DNA of 64,000 bases from Buttiauxella sp. A111 (GCF_014189855.1 NZ_BJFN01000003.1:186001-250000); one strand, 5' to 3'. Positions 47,069 to 57,231 are shown, counted from the stretch's first letter. Numbers and translations are program-made. Notes: generated from the sequence alone by a model not told the origin.

Positions 47069-47146
47069 TATACCCTAAATAATTGGAGTTGTATCAAGGC
47101 CAAGAGTGCGGCCAACGTTGAGACAACTTCAAGTATGACGGGTATC
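47069..47146. repeat. ERIC element with its core deleted, at the menF 3' end
   Basis: About 78 bases. Left end TATACCCTAAATAATTGGAG and right end CAACTTCAAGTATGACGGGT are standard ERIC ends; GCGGCCAACG is a remnant of the GCAGCCAACG block. The central GAATCCCCAGGAGCTTAC stem is missing. The right end encodes the last codons of menF. Confidence 0.8.
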
Positions 47147-48436
47147 TTTCGTTAACAACGTTCGCAACCCCGCCGCTTTATTTTCTATTTCTTGCCATTC
47201 TTCTGCCGCGTCTGACCCCGCAACAATGCCAGCTCCGGCATACAGACGGACAATATTATTGGTGATTTTTGCCGAGCGTAACGCGACGCAAAACTCAGAC
47301 TGGCGTTGTGACAAATATCCTGCTGAACCCGCGTACCATTCACGCTCGAAGGGTTCATTTTTGGCGATAAATTCCCGCGCGACTTCTCGCGGTAAGCCTG
47401 CCACAGCAGCCGTGGGCTGCAACATTGCAAGGCACGCCGCGTCGTCAGGTTGCGCGAGATCGGTCCAAATGCAACGGCGTAAATGCTGTACTTTCCGCAA
47501 GCGCACAACTTGTGGTGGCAGCACGTCTATCGCCCCCACCGTTTTATGTAAACGTTGGCAGATGTCTTCAACCACCAGCATATTTTCACGTTGGTTTTTA
47601 TCATCTTTTAGCAGCCACTGCGCCAGCGTCCAGGCGCGGTGATCGTCAGGGTGATTCGCCACGGTTCCGGCTAATGCCTCAGTGCGCAATGCGGTATCGA
47701 TGCGCCGCCACAAGCGTTCTGGGCTTGAACCGAGGAATGCATTGTTGGCATCAAACACGATTAAAAAATGATAACAATTCAGATTCACCCGACGGCTTGC
47801 AGCCATAAAACCAGCCGCAGAAACCGCAGCGGTAAATTGCAGATCGGTGGCCCTCGCGAGAACCACTTTGTCGAGTTCGTGTTGTTCAATCGCTGTAATG
47901 GCGCGGTCAATAAGCGTCAGCCATTCAGGCTGCGTGGGAATATGTTGTTCGCCCACGCAATTCAGGTGCTGTTGCGGTAGTTGTTTGGCAGGCAGGAGTT
48001 GCTCAAGGAAGGCTTGTGCTGCACGCGCATCATCCTTTAAGGACGTTTCGCTGTAAAGATGCAGATGAAGCTGTGCACCCCCTCCGGTCCGTCGCCATTC
48101 AAGCCTTGGGATAAATAAAAAACTGCGGTTGGGGTCGAACGCATTGACGCCAGTGATACGAACCGCCGGCTGGTCGGCATAATCATCAAGAAATGATCTC
48201 GCCGATTCTAATGTATTGAACTGACGTACCAGGCCTAGTGCGGCGATTTCATCATCACCATTGCGCTGTTGCCAGTAGAATTGAGGATAAAGACGCTGGG
48301 TGGTCAACCACGCAAGAGCATCTGAGGCATCACTCAGAGTTACGGCAAACGATATTTGCTGTAACCCTGGCGCGTCCGCAAATTCTGCGTTCAATGCAAG
48401 CTGTAACTGTTGCAGCGCGACAGAAACTGAATTCAC
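47129..48436 (-). CDS. menF: Isochorismate synthase MenF
   Basis: Converts chorismate to isochorismate for menaquinone synthesis. 435 aa (E. coli 431). Chorismate-binding domain with KVVLARATDLQF (active-site Lys), NCYHFLIVFDANNAFLGSSPERL, EALAGTVANHPDD, the Mg-binding Glu in MLVVEDICQRL, and CVALRSAKITNN plus GAGIVAGSDAAEEWQEIENK. The C-terminus after LRTLL is TKDTRHT, unlike E. coli; the last six codons (GATACCCGTCATACTTGA) are ERIC-end sequence. So an ERIC insertion replaced the original end without disrupting the active domain. First gene of the men operon. Confidence 0.95.
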   Translation of the reverse strand: MNSVSVALQQLQLALNAEFADAPGLQQISFAVTLSDASDALAWLTTQRLYPQFYWQQRNGDDEIAALGLVRQFNTLESARSFLDDYADQPAVRITGVNAFDPNRSFLFIPRLEWRRTGGGAQLHLHLYSETSLKDDARAAQAFLEQLLPAKQLPQQHLNCVGEQHIPTQPEWLTLIDRAITAIEQHELDKVVLARATDLQFTAAVSAAGFMAASRRVNLNCYHFLIVFDANNAFLGSSPERLWRRIDTALRTEALAGTVANHPDDHRAWTLAQWLLKDDKNQRENMLVVEDICQRLHKTVGAIDVLPPQVVRLRKVQHLRRCIWTDLAQPDDAACLAMLQPTAAVAGLPREVAREFIAKNEPFEREWYAGSAGYLSQRQSEFCVALRSAKITNNIVRLYAGAGIVAGSDAAEEWQEIENKAAGLRTLLTKDTRHT

Positions 48437-48519
48437 GTTTACCTCACCTTCCCTGAAAACCCCTGATTATACGTGGTCATGGCGGCAAAAAAAAATCCCA
48501 CCCAATGGGTAAGATTTTC

Positions 48520-48552
48520 TTTAATCGGCACACGGTGAATTTGTGTACCGAT
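48520..48552 (-). terminator. Possible terminator downstream of elaB
   Basis: Imperfect stem AATCGG-ACAC with GTGT-CCGATT (one mismatch), about nine-base loop, followed on the minus strand by an A-rich rather than T-rich stretch. Weak evidence. Confidence 0.35.
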
Positions 48553-48558
48553 TCTACT

Positions 48559-48858
48559 CTAGCGTCTGGCTAACAAAAGGCCTAACACTAAGCCTGCAGC
48601 CGCACCTACACCAATGCCTTGCCATGGTTTGTCATGGACGTAATCATCGGCGCGATAAACGACTTTTTTCGCACGATAGTAGTAATTGTCGGACGCACTG
48701 CTGACCCGAGCTTTGACGTCACTCAGCGCCCGTTCGGCGCGCTCTTTCAGCTCAATATACTTTTGGTCAGCAGGGTCGCCAGAGGAACGCAGTACTTCTT
48801 CGAGCGTATCACTCAGTAAAGATAAATCATCATCAAGACGAGATTCATACGGTTGCAT
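48559..48858 (-). CDS. elaB: ElaB, membrane-anchored ribosome-associated protein
   Basis: 99 aa of the ElaB/YqjD/YgaM family: a long amphipathic N-terminal helix (SRLDDDLSLLSDTLEEVLRS, RAERALSDVKARVSSASDNY), then YHDKPWQG-like VHDKPWQGIGVGAAAGLVLG and a C-terminal single membrane helix with glycine zipper ending LLARR. E. coli relatives are stationary-phase, RpoS-dependent and sit on the inner membrane. The start is the ATG at 48858 with GGAG spaced eight bases; the adjacent GTG (48861) is an alternative. Own transcription unit between elaA and menF, all leftward. Confidence 0.93.
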   Translation of the reverse strand: MQPYESRLDDDLSLLSDTLEEVLRSSGDPADQKYIELKERAERALSDVKARVSSASDNYYYRAKKVVYRADDYVHDKPWQGIGVGAAAGLVLGLLLARR

Positions 48859-48928
48859 CACTGTTCTCCGTGTTTAAAAAATACTCGTCCGCTAACTATA
48901 GACAATACTAATACTTTTCGCTCAGTGA

Positions 48929-49378
48929 TTAACGGTTCGCCATACCAATGTGCGCAATACCGTCTTCATCGTAGATGTCGGTAACAGGTTTAAAACCAAA
49001 ATGCGCATAAAACGACTGCAAATGCGCCTGCGCACCTAAATACACCGCTTTTTCCGGCCAATATTGCTGACAGGAAGCCATTGCTTGTTCCATTAACTGA
49101 TACCCGAGTTTTTCGCCACGGACACTTTTGTCGATAATGACACGGCCAATCACCACCGGCTCAAATTCGTTTTCGCTTTTCAGGATACGAGCATAAGCCA
49201 CCAGCTTACCGTCCTGCCAGCCAAGAATATGGCGGTTTTCACCCACCAAATCGTCGCCATCGATGTCCTGATACGGGCAGTTTTGCTCGACCACAAAGAC
49301 TTCATTGCGCAGTGCCAAAAGTGTGTAGAGATCGGTCACGCTCAGTTCTGAATGGTGTAGATCTTGCCAAATCAACAT
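48929..49378 (-). CDS. elaA: GNAT family acetyltransferase ElaA
   Basis: 149 aa (E. coli 153). GNAT fold: WQDLHHSELSVTDLYTLLAL, then VFVVEQNCPYQDIDGDDLVG, the acetyl-CoA-binding motif region VIGRVIIDKSVRGEKLGYQL, and YLGAQAHLQSFYAHFGFKPV. Substrate unknown. The start is the ATG at 49378 (MLIWQDLHH); the open extension to 49420 runs into the ybfA terminator and is not credible. It is the last gene of the ompC-men synteny block; in E. coli the next gene is rbn (elaC), which is absent here. Confidence 0.93.
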   Translation of the reverse strand: MLIWQDLHHSELSVTDLYTLLALRNEVFVVEQNCPYQDIDGDDLVGENRHILGWQDGKLVAYARILKSENEFEPVVIGRVIIDKSVRGEKLGYQLMEQAMASCQQYWPEKAVYLGAQAHLQSFYAHFGFKPVTDIYDEDGIAHIGMANR

Positions 49379-49420
49379 GTTCTGCCCTTTTTCATGGTTT
49401 GAGCCCTTATCTTCACGCAT

Positions 49421-49450
49421 AAAAAAACCGCCAGCAAGTGGCGGTTTTTT
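49421..49450. terminator. Terminator between elaA and ybfA
   Basis: Stem ACCGCCA (49427-49433) with TGGCGGT (49439-49445), five-base loop, A7 on the left and T7 on the right. It ends the leftward ybfA transcript. The synteny break lies around here. Confidence 0.9.
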
Positions 49451-49465
49451 TCAATTTCAGCGAAC

Positions 49466-49672
49466 TCAGTAAAAATCACCGGAAGCGGCTTCGGCCTGTG
49501 CCATCCACACCGGTTTCTCACTGGTTTTGGACCACACGCGGTGCAGGTAGCTGTAAAAACGGGCGCGATCTTTCCAGAACAGCATCACCGGCAGCGTCAG
49601 AACGCCTGCTAAAACAACGAATGCGCGACGCAGGAAAACCTGATGCACAGGATAGTCTTTATATAAAGTCAT
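49466..49672 (-). CDS. ybfA: Small protein YbfA
   Basis: 68 aa, the E. coli length. One hydrophobic segment ([20 protein letters not shown]) then [20 protein letters not shown], which is nearly invariant in E. coli YbfA, and the acidic tail. Probably inner-membrane; function unknown. The start at 49672 has GGGAG nine bases upstream. Divergent from kdpFABC, as in E. coli, so it belongs to the kdp side of the break. Confidence 0.92.
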   Translation of the reverse strand: MTLYKDYPVHQVFLRRAFVVLAGVLTLPVMLFWKDRARFYSYLHRVWSKTSEKPVWMAQAEAASGDFY

Positions 49673-49980
49673 AGGTTTCTCCCTCTTTATGTGACCGGTA
49701 GCAAACACCGGGAAATTAGAACTTGTTATCTGGTGAAAATATTATCTCATTGGCTGAAAGTTTACTACTCCTCCGACCACTTAAAGCCACTTTTTGCCAC
49801 TTATTTACAATCCTACCTGTAATTAAGTTACAAACATGTTAAATAAATACTAACCATTAGTTAATTAATGGCTTTTCTCATTTTTATACTTTTTTTACAC
49901 CCCGCCCTCAGACTTTTACGACATCTTTGCACCCGAAGTTTCACACTCTCTGCAATTCCTAATAACTGCCGAGGTGGATT
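49673..49980 (+). promoter_or_regulatory. ybfA-kdpF intergenic region with KdpE site
   Basis: Contains TTTATAC-T7-ACA (49883-49899), the KdpE-binding sequence of the E. coli kdpFABC promoter, followed by the conserved CCCCGCCC stretch. The rest is AT-rich with no gene. KdpE phosphorylated by KdpD activates kdpFABC at low potassium. Confidence 0.8.
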
Positions 49981-50070
49981 GTGAGTACAGGCGTAATAGC
50001 TGGCGTGGTGCTGGTGTTTGTGCTGTTGGGATATTTAATTTATGCCCTGATTAATGCGGAGGCATTCTGA
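49981..50070 (+). CDS. kdpF: KdpF, small subunit of the Kdp potassium pump
   Basis: 29 aa single-helix membrane peptide (start [23 protein letters not shown] then ALINAEAF), matching E. coli KdpF almost residue for residue. It stabilises the KdpABC complex. GAGGT lies before the GTG. Its TGA overlaps the kdpA ATG (ATGA), so translation is coupled. Confidence 0.93.
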   Translation: MSTGVIAGVVLVFVLLGYLIYALINAEAF

Positions 50071-51758
50071 TGGCCGCCTCCGGATTTTTATTAATTGCCA
50101 GCTTCTTGCTGGTGCTTTTCGCCCTGGCAAAACCGTTGGGCAGCGTGCTGGCTCGCTTGATTGAAGGCGAATCTGTGCCCGTTGTCGGGAAAATGGATGC
50201 ACTGTGGTGGAAAGTATTGGGGAGCGACTCCACCAGAGAAATGAACTGGAAGCACTATCTGGGAGCCATACTGTTATTTAACGTGTTGGGTTTGCTGGTG
50301 CTTTTTGTCATCTTAATGACCCAGGGAAACTTGCCCCTCAATCCGCAGCAATTACCCGGCCTCTCCTGGCATCTGGCGCTCAATACAGCAGTTAGTTTTG
50401 TCTCCAACACCAATTGGCAGTCTTACAGCGGTGAAACCACGCTGAGTTACTTCAGCCAAATGGTGGGTTTGACGGTGCAAAACTTCCTGTCAGCGGCAAC
50501 AGGGATTGCGGTGGTGTTTGCACTGATTCGCGCCTTCTCTCGCCAAAGTGCTAACACCTTAGGCAACGCGTGGGTCGATTTAACCCGCATCACTCTCTAC
50601 ATCTTGATGCCGATTGCGTTGCTGATTGCGTTGTTCTTTATCAGCCAGGGAACCTTACAGAACATCGCTCCGTATCAACCGTTCACCTCACTGGAAGGTG
50701 TACACCAGGTGTTGCCGATGGGCCCGGTCGCCTCGCAAGAAGCGATCAAAATGTTGGGCACCAATGGCGGCGGTTTCTTTAATGCTAACTCTTCACACCC
50801 GTTTGAGAACCCAACGGCGCTGACCAACTTCGTACAGATGCTGGCGATCTTCCTGATCCCCGCAGCACTGTGTTTCGCTTTTGGTGAAGCCGTCGGGGAC
50901 CGACGCCAGGGCCGCGCTATTTTATGGGCGATGGCGGTGATTTTTGTTATCTGCGTGGTGGTGGTGATGTGGGCCGAAACTCGCGGCAATACGCATTTCA
51001 CCCTACTCGGCGCTGACAGCAACATCAATATGGAAGGTAAAGAGAGCCGCTTTGGCATTCTGGCCACCAGCTTGTTCTCGGTGATTACCACCGCCGCATC
51101 TTGTGGGGCGGTCAACGCAATGCATGACTCCTTTACTGCGCTAGGCGGCATGATCCCAATGTGGCTGATGCAGATTGGTGAAGTGGTGTTTGGCGGCGTC
51201 GGCTCTGGGCTGTACGGCATGTTGTTGTTCGTTCTGCTGACGGTATTTATCGCCGGATTGATGATTGGCCGCACGCCGGAATATCTGGGTAAAAAAATCG
51301 ACGTGGCAGAGATGAAAATGACTGCGATGGCGATTCTGGTGACACCAACACTGGTGCTGCTCGGCACTGCGCTGGCGATGATGACCGATGCAGGTCGTGC
51401 AGGGATTTTCAATCCTGGCATTCATGGTTTTAGCGAAGTGCTCTACGCGGTTTCTTCTGCCGCAAACAACAACGGTAGCGCCTTTGCTGGGTTAAGTGCC
51501 AATACACCTTTCTGGAACATTCTTCTGGCTGTGTGCATGTGGTTTGGTCGCTTCGCCGTGATTGTGCCCGTGATGGCTATTGCCGGTTCGCTGGTCACCA
51601 AAAAATCACAGTCAGCAGGCGTCGGTACTTTACCGACTCACGGCCCGCTGTTTATCGGTTTGCTGATTGGCACCGTGTTGTTAGTGGGTGCACTGACCTT
51701 TATTCCCGCCCTCGCATTAGGCCCGGTTGCGGAACACCTTTCCTTAGTGAATTTGTGA
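50070..51758 (+). CDS. kdpA: Potassium-transporting ATPase channel subunit KdpA
   Basis: 562 aa (E. coli 557), ten membrane helices; the potassium-binding and translocating subunit, related to the superfamily of K+ transporters. Four pore-loop repeats are visible, including [45 protein letters not shown] and [13 protein letters not shown], whose Gly-rich centres form the selectivity filter. Begins by overlap with kdpF and is followed by kdpB 13 bases later. Confidence 0.97.
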   Translation: MAASGFLLIASFLLVLFALAKPLGSVLARLIEGESVPVVGKMDALWWKVLGSDSTREMNWKHYLGAILLFNVLGLLVLFVILMTQGNLPLNPQQLPGLSWHLALNTAVSFVSNTNWQSYSGETTLSYFSQMVGLTVQNFLSAATGIAVVFALIRAFSRQSANTLGNAWVDLTRITLYILMPIALLIALFFISQGTLQNIAPYQPFTSLEGVHQVLPMGPVASQEAIKMLGTNGGGFFNANSSHPFENPTALTNFVQMLAIFLIPAALCFAFGEAVGDRRQGRAILWAMAVIFVICVVVVMWAETRGNTHFTLLGADSNINMEGKESRFGILATSLFSVITTAASCGAVNAMHDSFTALGGMIPMWLMQIGEVVFGGVGSGLYGMLLFVLLTVFIAGLMIGRTPEYLGKKIDVAEMKMTAMAILVTPTLVLLGTALAMMTDAGRAGIFNPGIHGFSEVLYAVSSAANNNGSAFAGLSANTPFWNILLAVCMWFGRFAVIVPVMAIAGSLVTKKSQSAGVGTLPTHGPLFIGLLIGTVLLVGALTFIPALALGPVAEHLSLVNL

Positions 51759-51771
51759 TTAAGAGGCTTCC

Positions 51772-53820
51772 ATGAGTCGCAAGCAACAGGCGCTATTTGA
51801 ACCATCGCTGATTCGTCAGGCGCTAATTGATTCCTTTAAAAAACTGACGCCACAAGTGCAGTGGCGTAACCCGGTGATGTTTATCGTTTGGGTTGGCAGC
51901 GTGATGACCACCATTCTGGCGATCGCCATGTTCAGTGGGAAACTTCAGGGTGACGCACCGTTTACTGCCGCGATCGGCGTCTGGCTGTGGTTTACCGTGC
52001 TGTTTGCCAACTTTGCCGAAGCACTGGCGGAAGGCCGCAGTAAAGCACAAGCCAATAGTCTGAAAGGGGTGAAGAAAACCAGTTGGGCTCGCAAATTGCG
52101 CGCGCCACAACACGATGCCCCGATGGACCACGTCCCTGCCGCTGACTTGCGTAAAGGCGACATCGTGCTGGTTGAAGCGGGCGATATTATCCCGTGCGAT
52201 GGTGAAGTGCTGGAAGGCGGCGCGTCGGTAGATGAAAGTGCGATTACTGGCGAGTCAGCACCGGTTATCCGTGAGTCCGGCGGCGACTTTGCCTCGGTAA
52301 CGGGCGGGACGCGCATTCTTTCTGACTGGCTGGTGATTCAGTGCAGCGTGAACCCTGGCGAAACCTTCCTCGACCGTATGATTGCCATGGTGGAAAGCGC
52401 ACAACGCCGCAAAACGCCAAACGAAATCGCGCTGACGATTTTACTGGTGGCGCTGACGATTGTCTTTTTACTGGCAACCGCAACGCTTTGGCCGTTCTCG
52501 CAGTATGGCGGCGTGGCGGTCAGCGTCACGGTGCTGATTGCACTGCTGGTCTGTTTGATTCCAACCACCATCGGCGGGCTACTTTCCGCAATTGGTGTCG
52601 CCGGGATGAGCCGTATGCTGGGCGCAAACGTCATTGCCACCAGCGGACGTGCTGTCGAAGCCGCAGGTGATGTCGATGTGTTGCTGTTGGATAAAACCGG
52701 CACCATCACGCTGGGTAATCGCCAGGCTTCTGAGTTTTTACCCGCTCCGGGGATTGAAGAAAAAACCCTGGCCGACGCAGCGCAGCTTTCATCACTTGCC
52801 GATGAAACGCCGGAAGGCCGCAGCATCGTGGTGCTGGCAAAGCAGCGCTTTAACTTGCGCGAGCGCGATGTGCAAAACTTGCATGCCACTTTTGTGCCGT
52901 TCACCGCGCAAACGCGGATGAGCGGTATCAACATTCAGGACCGCATGATTCGCAAAGGTTCGGTTGATGCCATTCGTCGCCACGTTGAAGCCAACGGCGG
53001 CCAGTTTCCGCCACAGATTGATACGCTGGTGGAAGGTGTGGCACGCACGGGCGGAACACCGCTGGTGGTTGCTGAAGGTGCCAATGTGCTGGGCGTTATC
53101 GCGCTGAAAGATATCGTCAAAGGCGGCATCAAGGAACGTTTCGCTCAACTGCGCCAGATGGGCATTAAAACCGTCATGATCACGGGTGATAACCGCCTGA
53201 CGGCTGCGGCGATTGCTGCGGAAGCGGGTGTGGATGATTTCCTGTCTGAAGCGACTCCGGAAGCTAAACTGGCCCTGATTCGCCAGTATCAGGCCGAAGG
53301 TCGTTTAGTCGCGATGACTGGCGATGGCACCAACGATGCGCCTGCTCTGGCGCAAGCAGATGTGGCGGTTGCCATGAACTCCGGTACGCAGGCGGCGAAA
53401 GAAGCCGGCAATATGGTGGACCTGGATTCCAACCCCACCAAGCTGATTGAAGTGGTGCACATCGGTAAACAGATGCTGATGACCCGTGGTTCGCTGACCA
53501 CTTTCAGTATTGCCAACGACGTGGCGAAGTATTTCGCGATTATTCCCGCCGCGTTCGCCGCCACTTATCCGCAGCTCAACGCGCTGAACGTGATGCATCT
53601 GCACTCACCTGCATCCGCGATTTTAAGCGCGGTGATTTTTAACGCGTTGATCATCATCTTTTTGATTCCGCTGGCCTTGCGCGGTGTGAGCTACAAACCG
53701 CTAAGTGCCGCAGCCATGTTACGTCGCAATCTCTGGATTTACGGTCTGGGCGGTTTAATCGTGCCGTTTATTGGTATCAAAGCTATCGATTTGATACTGA
53801 CCATTTTGGGCCTGGTTTAA
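51772..53820 (+). CDS. kdpB: Potassium-transporting ATPase ATP-binding subunit KdpB
   Basis: P-type ATPase subunit that energises K+ uptake through KdpA. 682 aa, same as E. coli. Actuator motif [12 protein letters not shown] (TGES, with the inhibitory Ser phosphorylation site), membrane motif [15 protein letters not shown], phosphorylation loop [13 protein letters not shown] (Asp near 307), nucleotide-binding [12 protein letters not shown] and RKGSVDAI, and hinge [24 protein letters not shown] precedes the ATG. Followed ten bases later by kdpC. Confidence 0.98.
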   Translation: MSRKQQALFEPSLIRQALIDSFKKLTPQVQWRNPVMFIVWVGSVMTTILAIAMFSGKLQGDAPFTAAIGVWLWFTVLFANFAEALAEGRSKAQANSLKGVKKTSWARKLRAPQHDAPMDHVPAADLRKGDIVLVEAGDIIPCDGEVLEGGASVDESAITGESAPVIRESGGDFASVTGGTRILSDWLVIQCSVNPGETFLDRMIAMVESAQRRKTPNEIALTILLVALTIVFLLATATLWPFSQYGGVAVSVTVLIALLVCLIPTTIGGLLSAIGVAGMSRMLGANVIATSGRAVEAAGDVDVLLLDKTGTITLGNRQASEFLPAPGIEEKTLADAAQLSSLADETPEGRSIVVLAKQRFNLRERDVQNLHATFVPFTAQTRMSGINIQDRMIRKGSVDAIRRHVEANGGQFPPQIDTLVEGVARTGGTPLVVAEGANVLGVIALKDIVKGGIKERFAQLRQMGIKTVMITGDNRLTAAAIAAEAGVDDFLSEATPEAKLALIRQYQAEGRLVAMTGDGTNDAPALAQADVAVAMNSGTQAAKEAGNMVDLDSNPTKLIEVVHIGKQMLMTRGSLTTFSIANDVAKYFAIIPAAFAATYPQLNALNVMHLHSPASAILSAVIFNALIIIFLIPLALRGVSYKPLSAAAMLRRNLWIYGLGGLIVPFIGIKAIDLILTILGLV

Positions 53821-53830
53821 GGGGAAAAAA

Positions 53831-54415
53831 ATGACTACCTTACGTCCCGCTATACTGTTACTGATTCTGCTCACCCTGATTACCGGTGGACTTTACCCGT
53901 TGCTGACCACACTTTTAGGGCAGTGGTGGTTCCCGGCGCAAGCCAACGGCTCGTTAATCCTTGATACTAACGTCGTACGTGGTTCAAGCTTGATTGGACA
54001 AAATTTTACCCAGCCAACGTATTTGCAAGGCCGCCCTTCTGCTACGGCAGAAACTCCCTATAATCCCATGGCCTCTGGCGGTAGTAATCTTGCGGGCAGT
54101 AACCCCGAGCTCGACAAAGTGATTACCGAGCGTGTCGCGGCGTTACGTGCGGCGAATCCGCAGGCGAATCCGGCGGTTCCCGTTGATTTGATAACGGCTT
54201 CGGCCAGCGGTCTGGACGGGCAGATTTCCCCAGAAGCGGCAGCCTGGCAGATTCCACGAATTGCCAAAGCGCGCCATTTACCCGTAGAACAAGTCACACG
54301 TCTGGTGGCGGAAAATACCACGCAGCCGCTGGTTGGTTTCATCGGTAAACCGGTGGTGAATGTGTTACTGGTTAACCGGGCGTTGGATGACTTACAAAGT
54401 CACCCAATACCCTAA
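53831..54415 (+). CDS. kdpC: Potassium-transporting ATPase KdpC subunit
   Basis: 194 aa with one N-terminal membrane helix (about 7-27) and a periplasmic domain; assists KdpA/KdpB assembly and affinity. Conserved [48 protein letters not shown] and [15 protein letters not shown]. The final residues SHPIP and the stop come from the left end of an ERIC element (ATACCCTAA), replacing the E. coli-type end. The functional domain is intact. Confidence 0.96.
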   Translation: MTTLRPAILLLILLTLITGGLYPLLTTLLGQWWFPAQANGSLILDTNVVRGSSLIGQNFTQPTYLQGRPSATAETPYNPMASGGSNLAGSNPELDKVITERVAALRAANPQANPAVPVDLITASASGLDGQISPEAAAWQIPRIAKARHLPVEQVTRLVAENTTQPLVGFIGKPVVNVLLVNRALDDLQSHPIP

Positions 54416-54532
54416 ATAATTCGAGTTTTGGGTAGGCGGCCAGGGAGCAAATCCCCAGGAGCTTACTAAAGTAAGTGACTGGGGTTTGTGAGTGCAGCCA
54501 ACACCCCCACAACTTGAAGTATGACGGGTATA
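54406..54532. repeat. ERIC element between kdpC and kdpD
   Basis: 127 bases, the standard ERIC length. Ends AATACCCTAAATAATTCGAG and ACTTGAAGTATGACGGGTAT; core ATCCCCAGGAGCTTACTAAA, then GTAAGTGACTGGGGT; GCAGCCAACA block. The ERIC1R and ERIC2 primer regions are both recognisable. The element begins within the last kdpC codons and ends two bases before the kdpD ribosome site. Confidence 0.93.
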
Positions 54533-54543
54533 AAGGAATAGAG

Positions 54544-57231
54544 ATGACAGAAGAACCCCTGCGCCCCGATCCAGATAAACTGCTGGAGCAGGTTGGTCGC
54601 CCCCCGCGCGGTAAGCTGAAAATATTCTTCGGTGCGTGTGCTGGCGTGGGGAAAACCTACGCCATGTTGCAAGAAGCGCAGCGACTGCGAGCGCAAGGTC
54701 TGGATATCCTGATTGGCGTGGTGGAAACTCATGGCCGCAAAGAGACCGCCGCACTGCTGGACGGGCTGGCTATCCAGCCCGCAAAACGTATGCATCACCG
54801 TGGACGCTGGGTGCAGGAGTTCGATCTCGACGCGGCACTTGCGCGTAATCCTGCGCTGATCCTGATGGATGAACTGGCGCACAGCAACGCGCCAGGTTCG
54901 CGCCACCCCAAGCGCTGGCAGGATGTGGAAGAGTTGCTGGATGCCGGGATCGACGTCTTTACCACCGTCAATGTGCAGCATCTTGAAAGCCTGAATGACA
55001 TCGTCGGCGGCGTCACGGGTATTCAGGTACGCGAAACGGTGCCCGACCCTATTTTTGATGCCGCCGATGAAATCGTGTTGGTCGACCTCCCCCCGGACGA
55101 TTTACGCCAGCGCCTGCATGAAGGCAAAGTGTATATCTCCGGCCAGGCCGAACGCGCCATCGAGCACTTTTTCCGCAAAGGAAATTTGATTGCCCTGCGC
55201 GAACTGGCGTTGCGCCGCACCGCCGACCGCGTTGACGACCAAATGCGGGCCTGGCGCGACAGCCAGGGGCAGGAAAAAGTCTGGCATACACGCGACGCCA
55301 TTTTACTGTGTATCGGACACAGTTCCGGCAATGAAAAACTGGTGCGCACAGCTGCAAGGCTGGCTGCAAAATTAGGGAGCGTGTGGCATGCGGTTTATGT
55401 CGAAACCCCGCAACTTCACCGTTTACCCGAACATCAACGCCGCGCTATTTTGGCTTCGTTACGCCTGGCTCAAGAGCTGGGAGCTGAAACGACCACCCTT
55501 GCCGATCCGGCAGAGGACAAAGCGGTTTTGCGTTACGCCCGGGAACATAACCTCGGGAAGATTATTATTGGCCGGCGGACAACACGACGCTGGTGGAGCC
55601 GCGAATCTTTTTCTGACCGACTTGCCCGCCGTGCGCCAGACCTTGATTTAGTGATTGTTGCGCTTGACGACAAACCGACTGTTGCTTCTCCTTCGACGCC
55701 CGACATGCGAAGTTTCACGGAAAAGTGGCGCGTGCAAATGCGCGGATGCGCTGTCGCGATTGCGCTTTGCGCCCTGACGACGTTTATCGCAAACCAGTGG
55801 TTAATGGCCTTCGATGCCGCCAACCTGGTGATGCTCTATCTGCTCGGCGTCGTCATTGTGGCGCTGTTTTATGGTCGCTGGCCTTCGGTGCTGGCGACAG
55901 TGATAAGCGTACTCAGTTTTGATCTGTTTTTTATTGCGCCACACGGCACGCTGGCCGTCTCTGATATCCAGTATTTGTTAACCTTCGCCGTGATGCTCAC
56001 CGTTGGCCTGGTTATCGGTAATCTCACCGCTGGCGTGCGTTATCAGGCGCGGATTGCTCGTTATCGCGAGCAGCGCACTCGCCACTTGTATGAGATGTCG
56101 AAAGCCCTCGCCGCTGAACGCACTCCGCAGGATATCGCGGCCACCAGTGAGCTGTTCATTAATAACAGTTTCCATGCCCGCGCCCAGCTATTGTTACCTA
56201 ACGCGCAGGGTGTGTTAGAGCGAGTCAATGCGCGAGGTGAGCCGCAAAACTGGGATGAAGCCATCGCCCGCTGGAGCTTTGATAAAGGCCAACCTGCCGG
56301 TGCAGGCACCGATACGCTGCCAGGTGTGCCCTATCAAATCCTGCCTCTCAAAACACCGGAAAAAACCCTTGGGTTGCTGATTGTCGAGCCGAGTAATTTG
56401 CGCCAGTTGATGATTCCCGAGCAACAGCGCTTGTTGGAAACGTTCACGTTGTTGGCGGCCACTGCCCTGGAGCGGCTATTGCTGACCGCAAGTGAGGAGC
56501 AGGCCCGGTTATCCAGCGAACGCGAGCAAGTGCGTAACTCGCTGCTTGCGGCGCTGTCTCATGATTTGCGAACCCCGTTGACCGTATTGTTTGGCCAGGC
56601 AGAAATATTAACGCTGGATTTGGCTTCTGAAGGGTCGAAACACGCTCCACAAGCGAACGACATTCGCCAGCATGTTCTTAATACCACGCGCCTGGTGAAC
56701 AATTTACTGGATATGGCGCGTATTCAGTCCGGTGGTTTTAATCTGCGTAAAGAATGGCTAACCCTTGAAGAAGTGGTCGGTAGCGCATTGAAGATGCTGG
56801 AACCGAGCCTCGGCGGGCGGCATATTGCGCTGGCGCTGCCCGACCCACTGATGTTGATTCATGTTGATGGCCCGCTGTTTGAACGCGTGTTGATCAATTT
56901 GCTGGAAAATGCCGTGAAATATGCAGGGTTCCAGTCAAACATTGGCATTCGTGCGCAAGCATTGACTGATAAACTGGATCTAGAAGTCTGGGACGATGGT
57001 CCGGGAATTCCGGCTGGCAAAGAGCAGCTCATCTTTGATAAGTTTTCCCGGGGCAATAAAGAATCGGCCATTCCGGGTGTTGGCCTGGGTCTGGCAATTT
57101 GCCAGGCGATCATCGAAGTTCACGACGGGAAGATTTTTGCCGTGAATCGCCCGGAAGGTGGCGCAAGTTTTCATGTTATTTTACCTCTACCACCATCACC
57201 TGAGCTGGCTGAGATGAACGAGGCGTTGTGA
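54544..57231 (+). CDS. kdpD: Osmosensitive potassium sensor kinase KdpD
   Basis: 895 aa (E. coli 894) inner-membrane kinase controlling kdpFABC. N-terminal KdpD domain with Walker A GACAGVGKTYAM and ILMDELAHSNAPGSRHPKRW, a Usp-like domain (ILLCIGHSSGNEKLVR), four membrane helices (about 400-500), GAF-type segment, HisKA ALSHDLRTPLTVLFGQAE, and HATPase with NLLENAVKYAG, DDGPGIP and GVGLGLAICQAI. The ATG at 54544 (MTEEPLRPDPDKLLEQ) has AGGA ahead. The frame continues upstream to 54475 but that part is ERIC sequence. The ERIC separates it from kdpC; it ends in GTGA overlap with kdpE. Confidence 0.97.
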   Translation: MTEEPLRPDPDKLLEQVGRPPRGKLKIFFGACAGVGKTYAMLQEAQRLRAQGLDILIGVVETHGRKETAALLDGLAIQPAKRMHHRGRWVQEFDLDAALARNPALILMDELAHSNAPGSRHPKRWQDVEELLDAGIDVFTTVNVQHLESLNDIVGGVTGIQVRETVPDPIFDAADEIVLVDLPPDDLRQRLHEGKVYISGQAERAIEHFFRKGNLIALRELALRRTADRVDDQMRAWRDSQGQEKVWHTRDAILLCIGHSSGNEKLVRTAARLAAKLGSVWHAVYVETPQLHRLPEHQRRAILASLRLAQELGAETTTLADPAEDKAVLRYAREHNLGKIIIGRRTTRRWWSRESFSDRLARRAPDLDLVIVALDDKPTVASPSTPDMRSFTEKWRVQMRGCAVAIALCALTTFIANQWLMAFDAANLVMLYLLGVVIVALFYGRWPSVLATVISVLSFDLFFIAPHGTLAVSDIQYLLTFAVMLTVGLVIGNLTAGVRYQARIARYREQRTRHLYEMSKALAAERTPQDIAATSELFINNSFHARAQLLLPNAQGVLERVNARGEPQNWDEAIARWSFDKGQPAGAGTDTLPGVPYQILPLKTPEKTLGLLIVEPSNLRQLMIPEQQRLLETFTLLAATALERLLLTASEEQARLSSEREQVRNSLLAALSHDLRTPLTVLFGQAEILTLDLASEGSKHAPQANDIRQHVLNTTRLVNNLLDMARIQSGGFNLRKEWLTLEEVVGSALKMLEPSLGGRHIALALPDPLMLIHVDGPLFERVLINLLENAVKYAGFQSNIGIRAQALTDKLDLEVWDDGPGIPAGKEQLIFDKFSRGNKESAIPGVGLGLAICQAIIEVHDGKIFAVNRPEGGASFHVILPLPPSPELAEMNEAL

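Noticed and set aside
54475..54543. Upstream ATG extension of kdpD
   Set aside because: The 23 extra codons are ERIC repeat sequence; the ATG at 54544 has a proper ribosome site and the family N-terminus.
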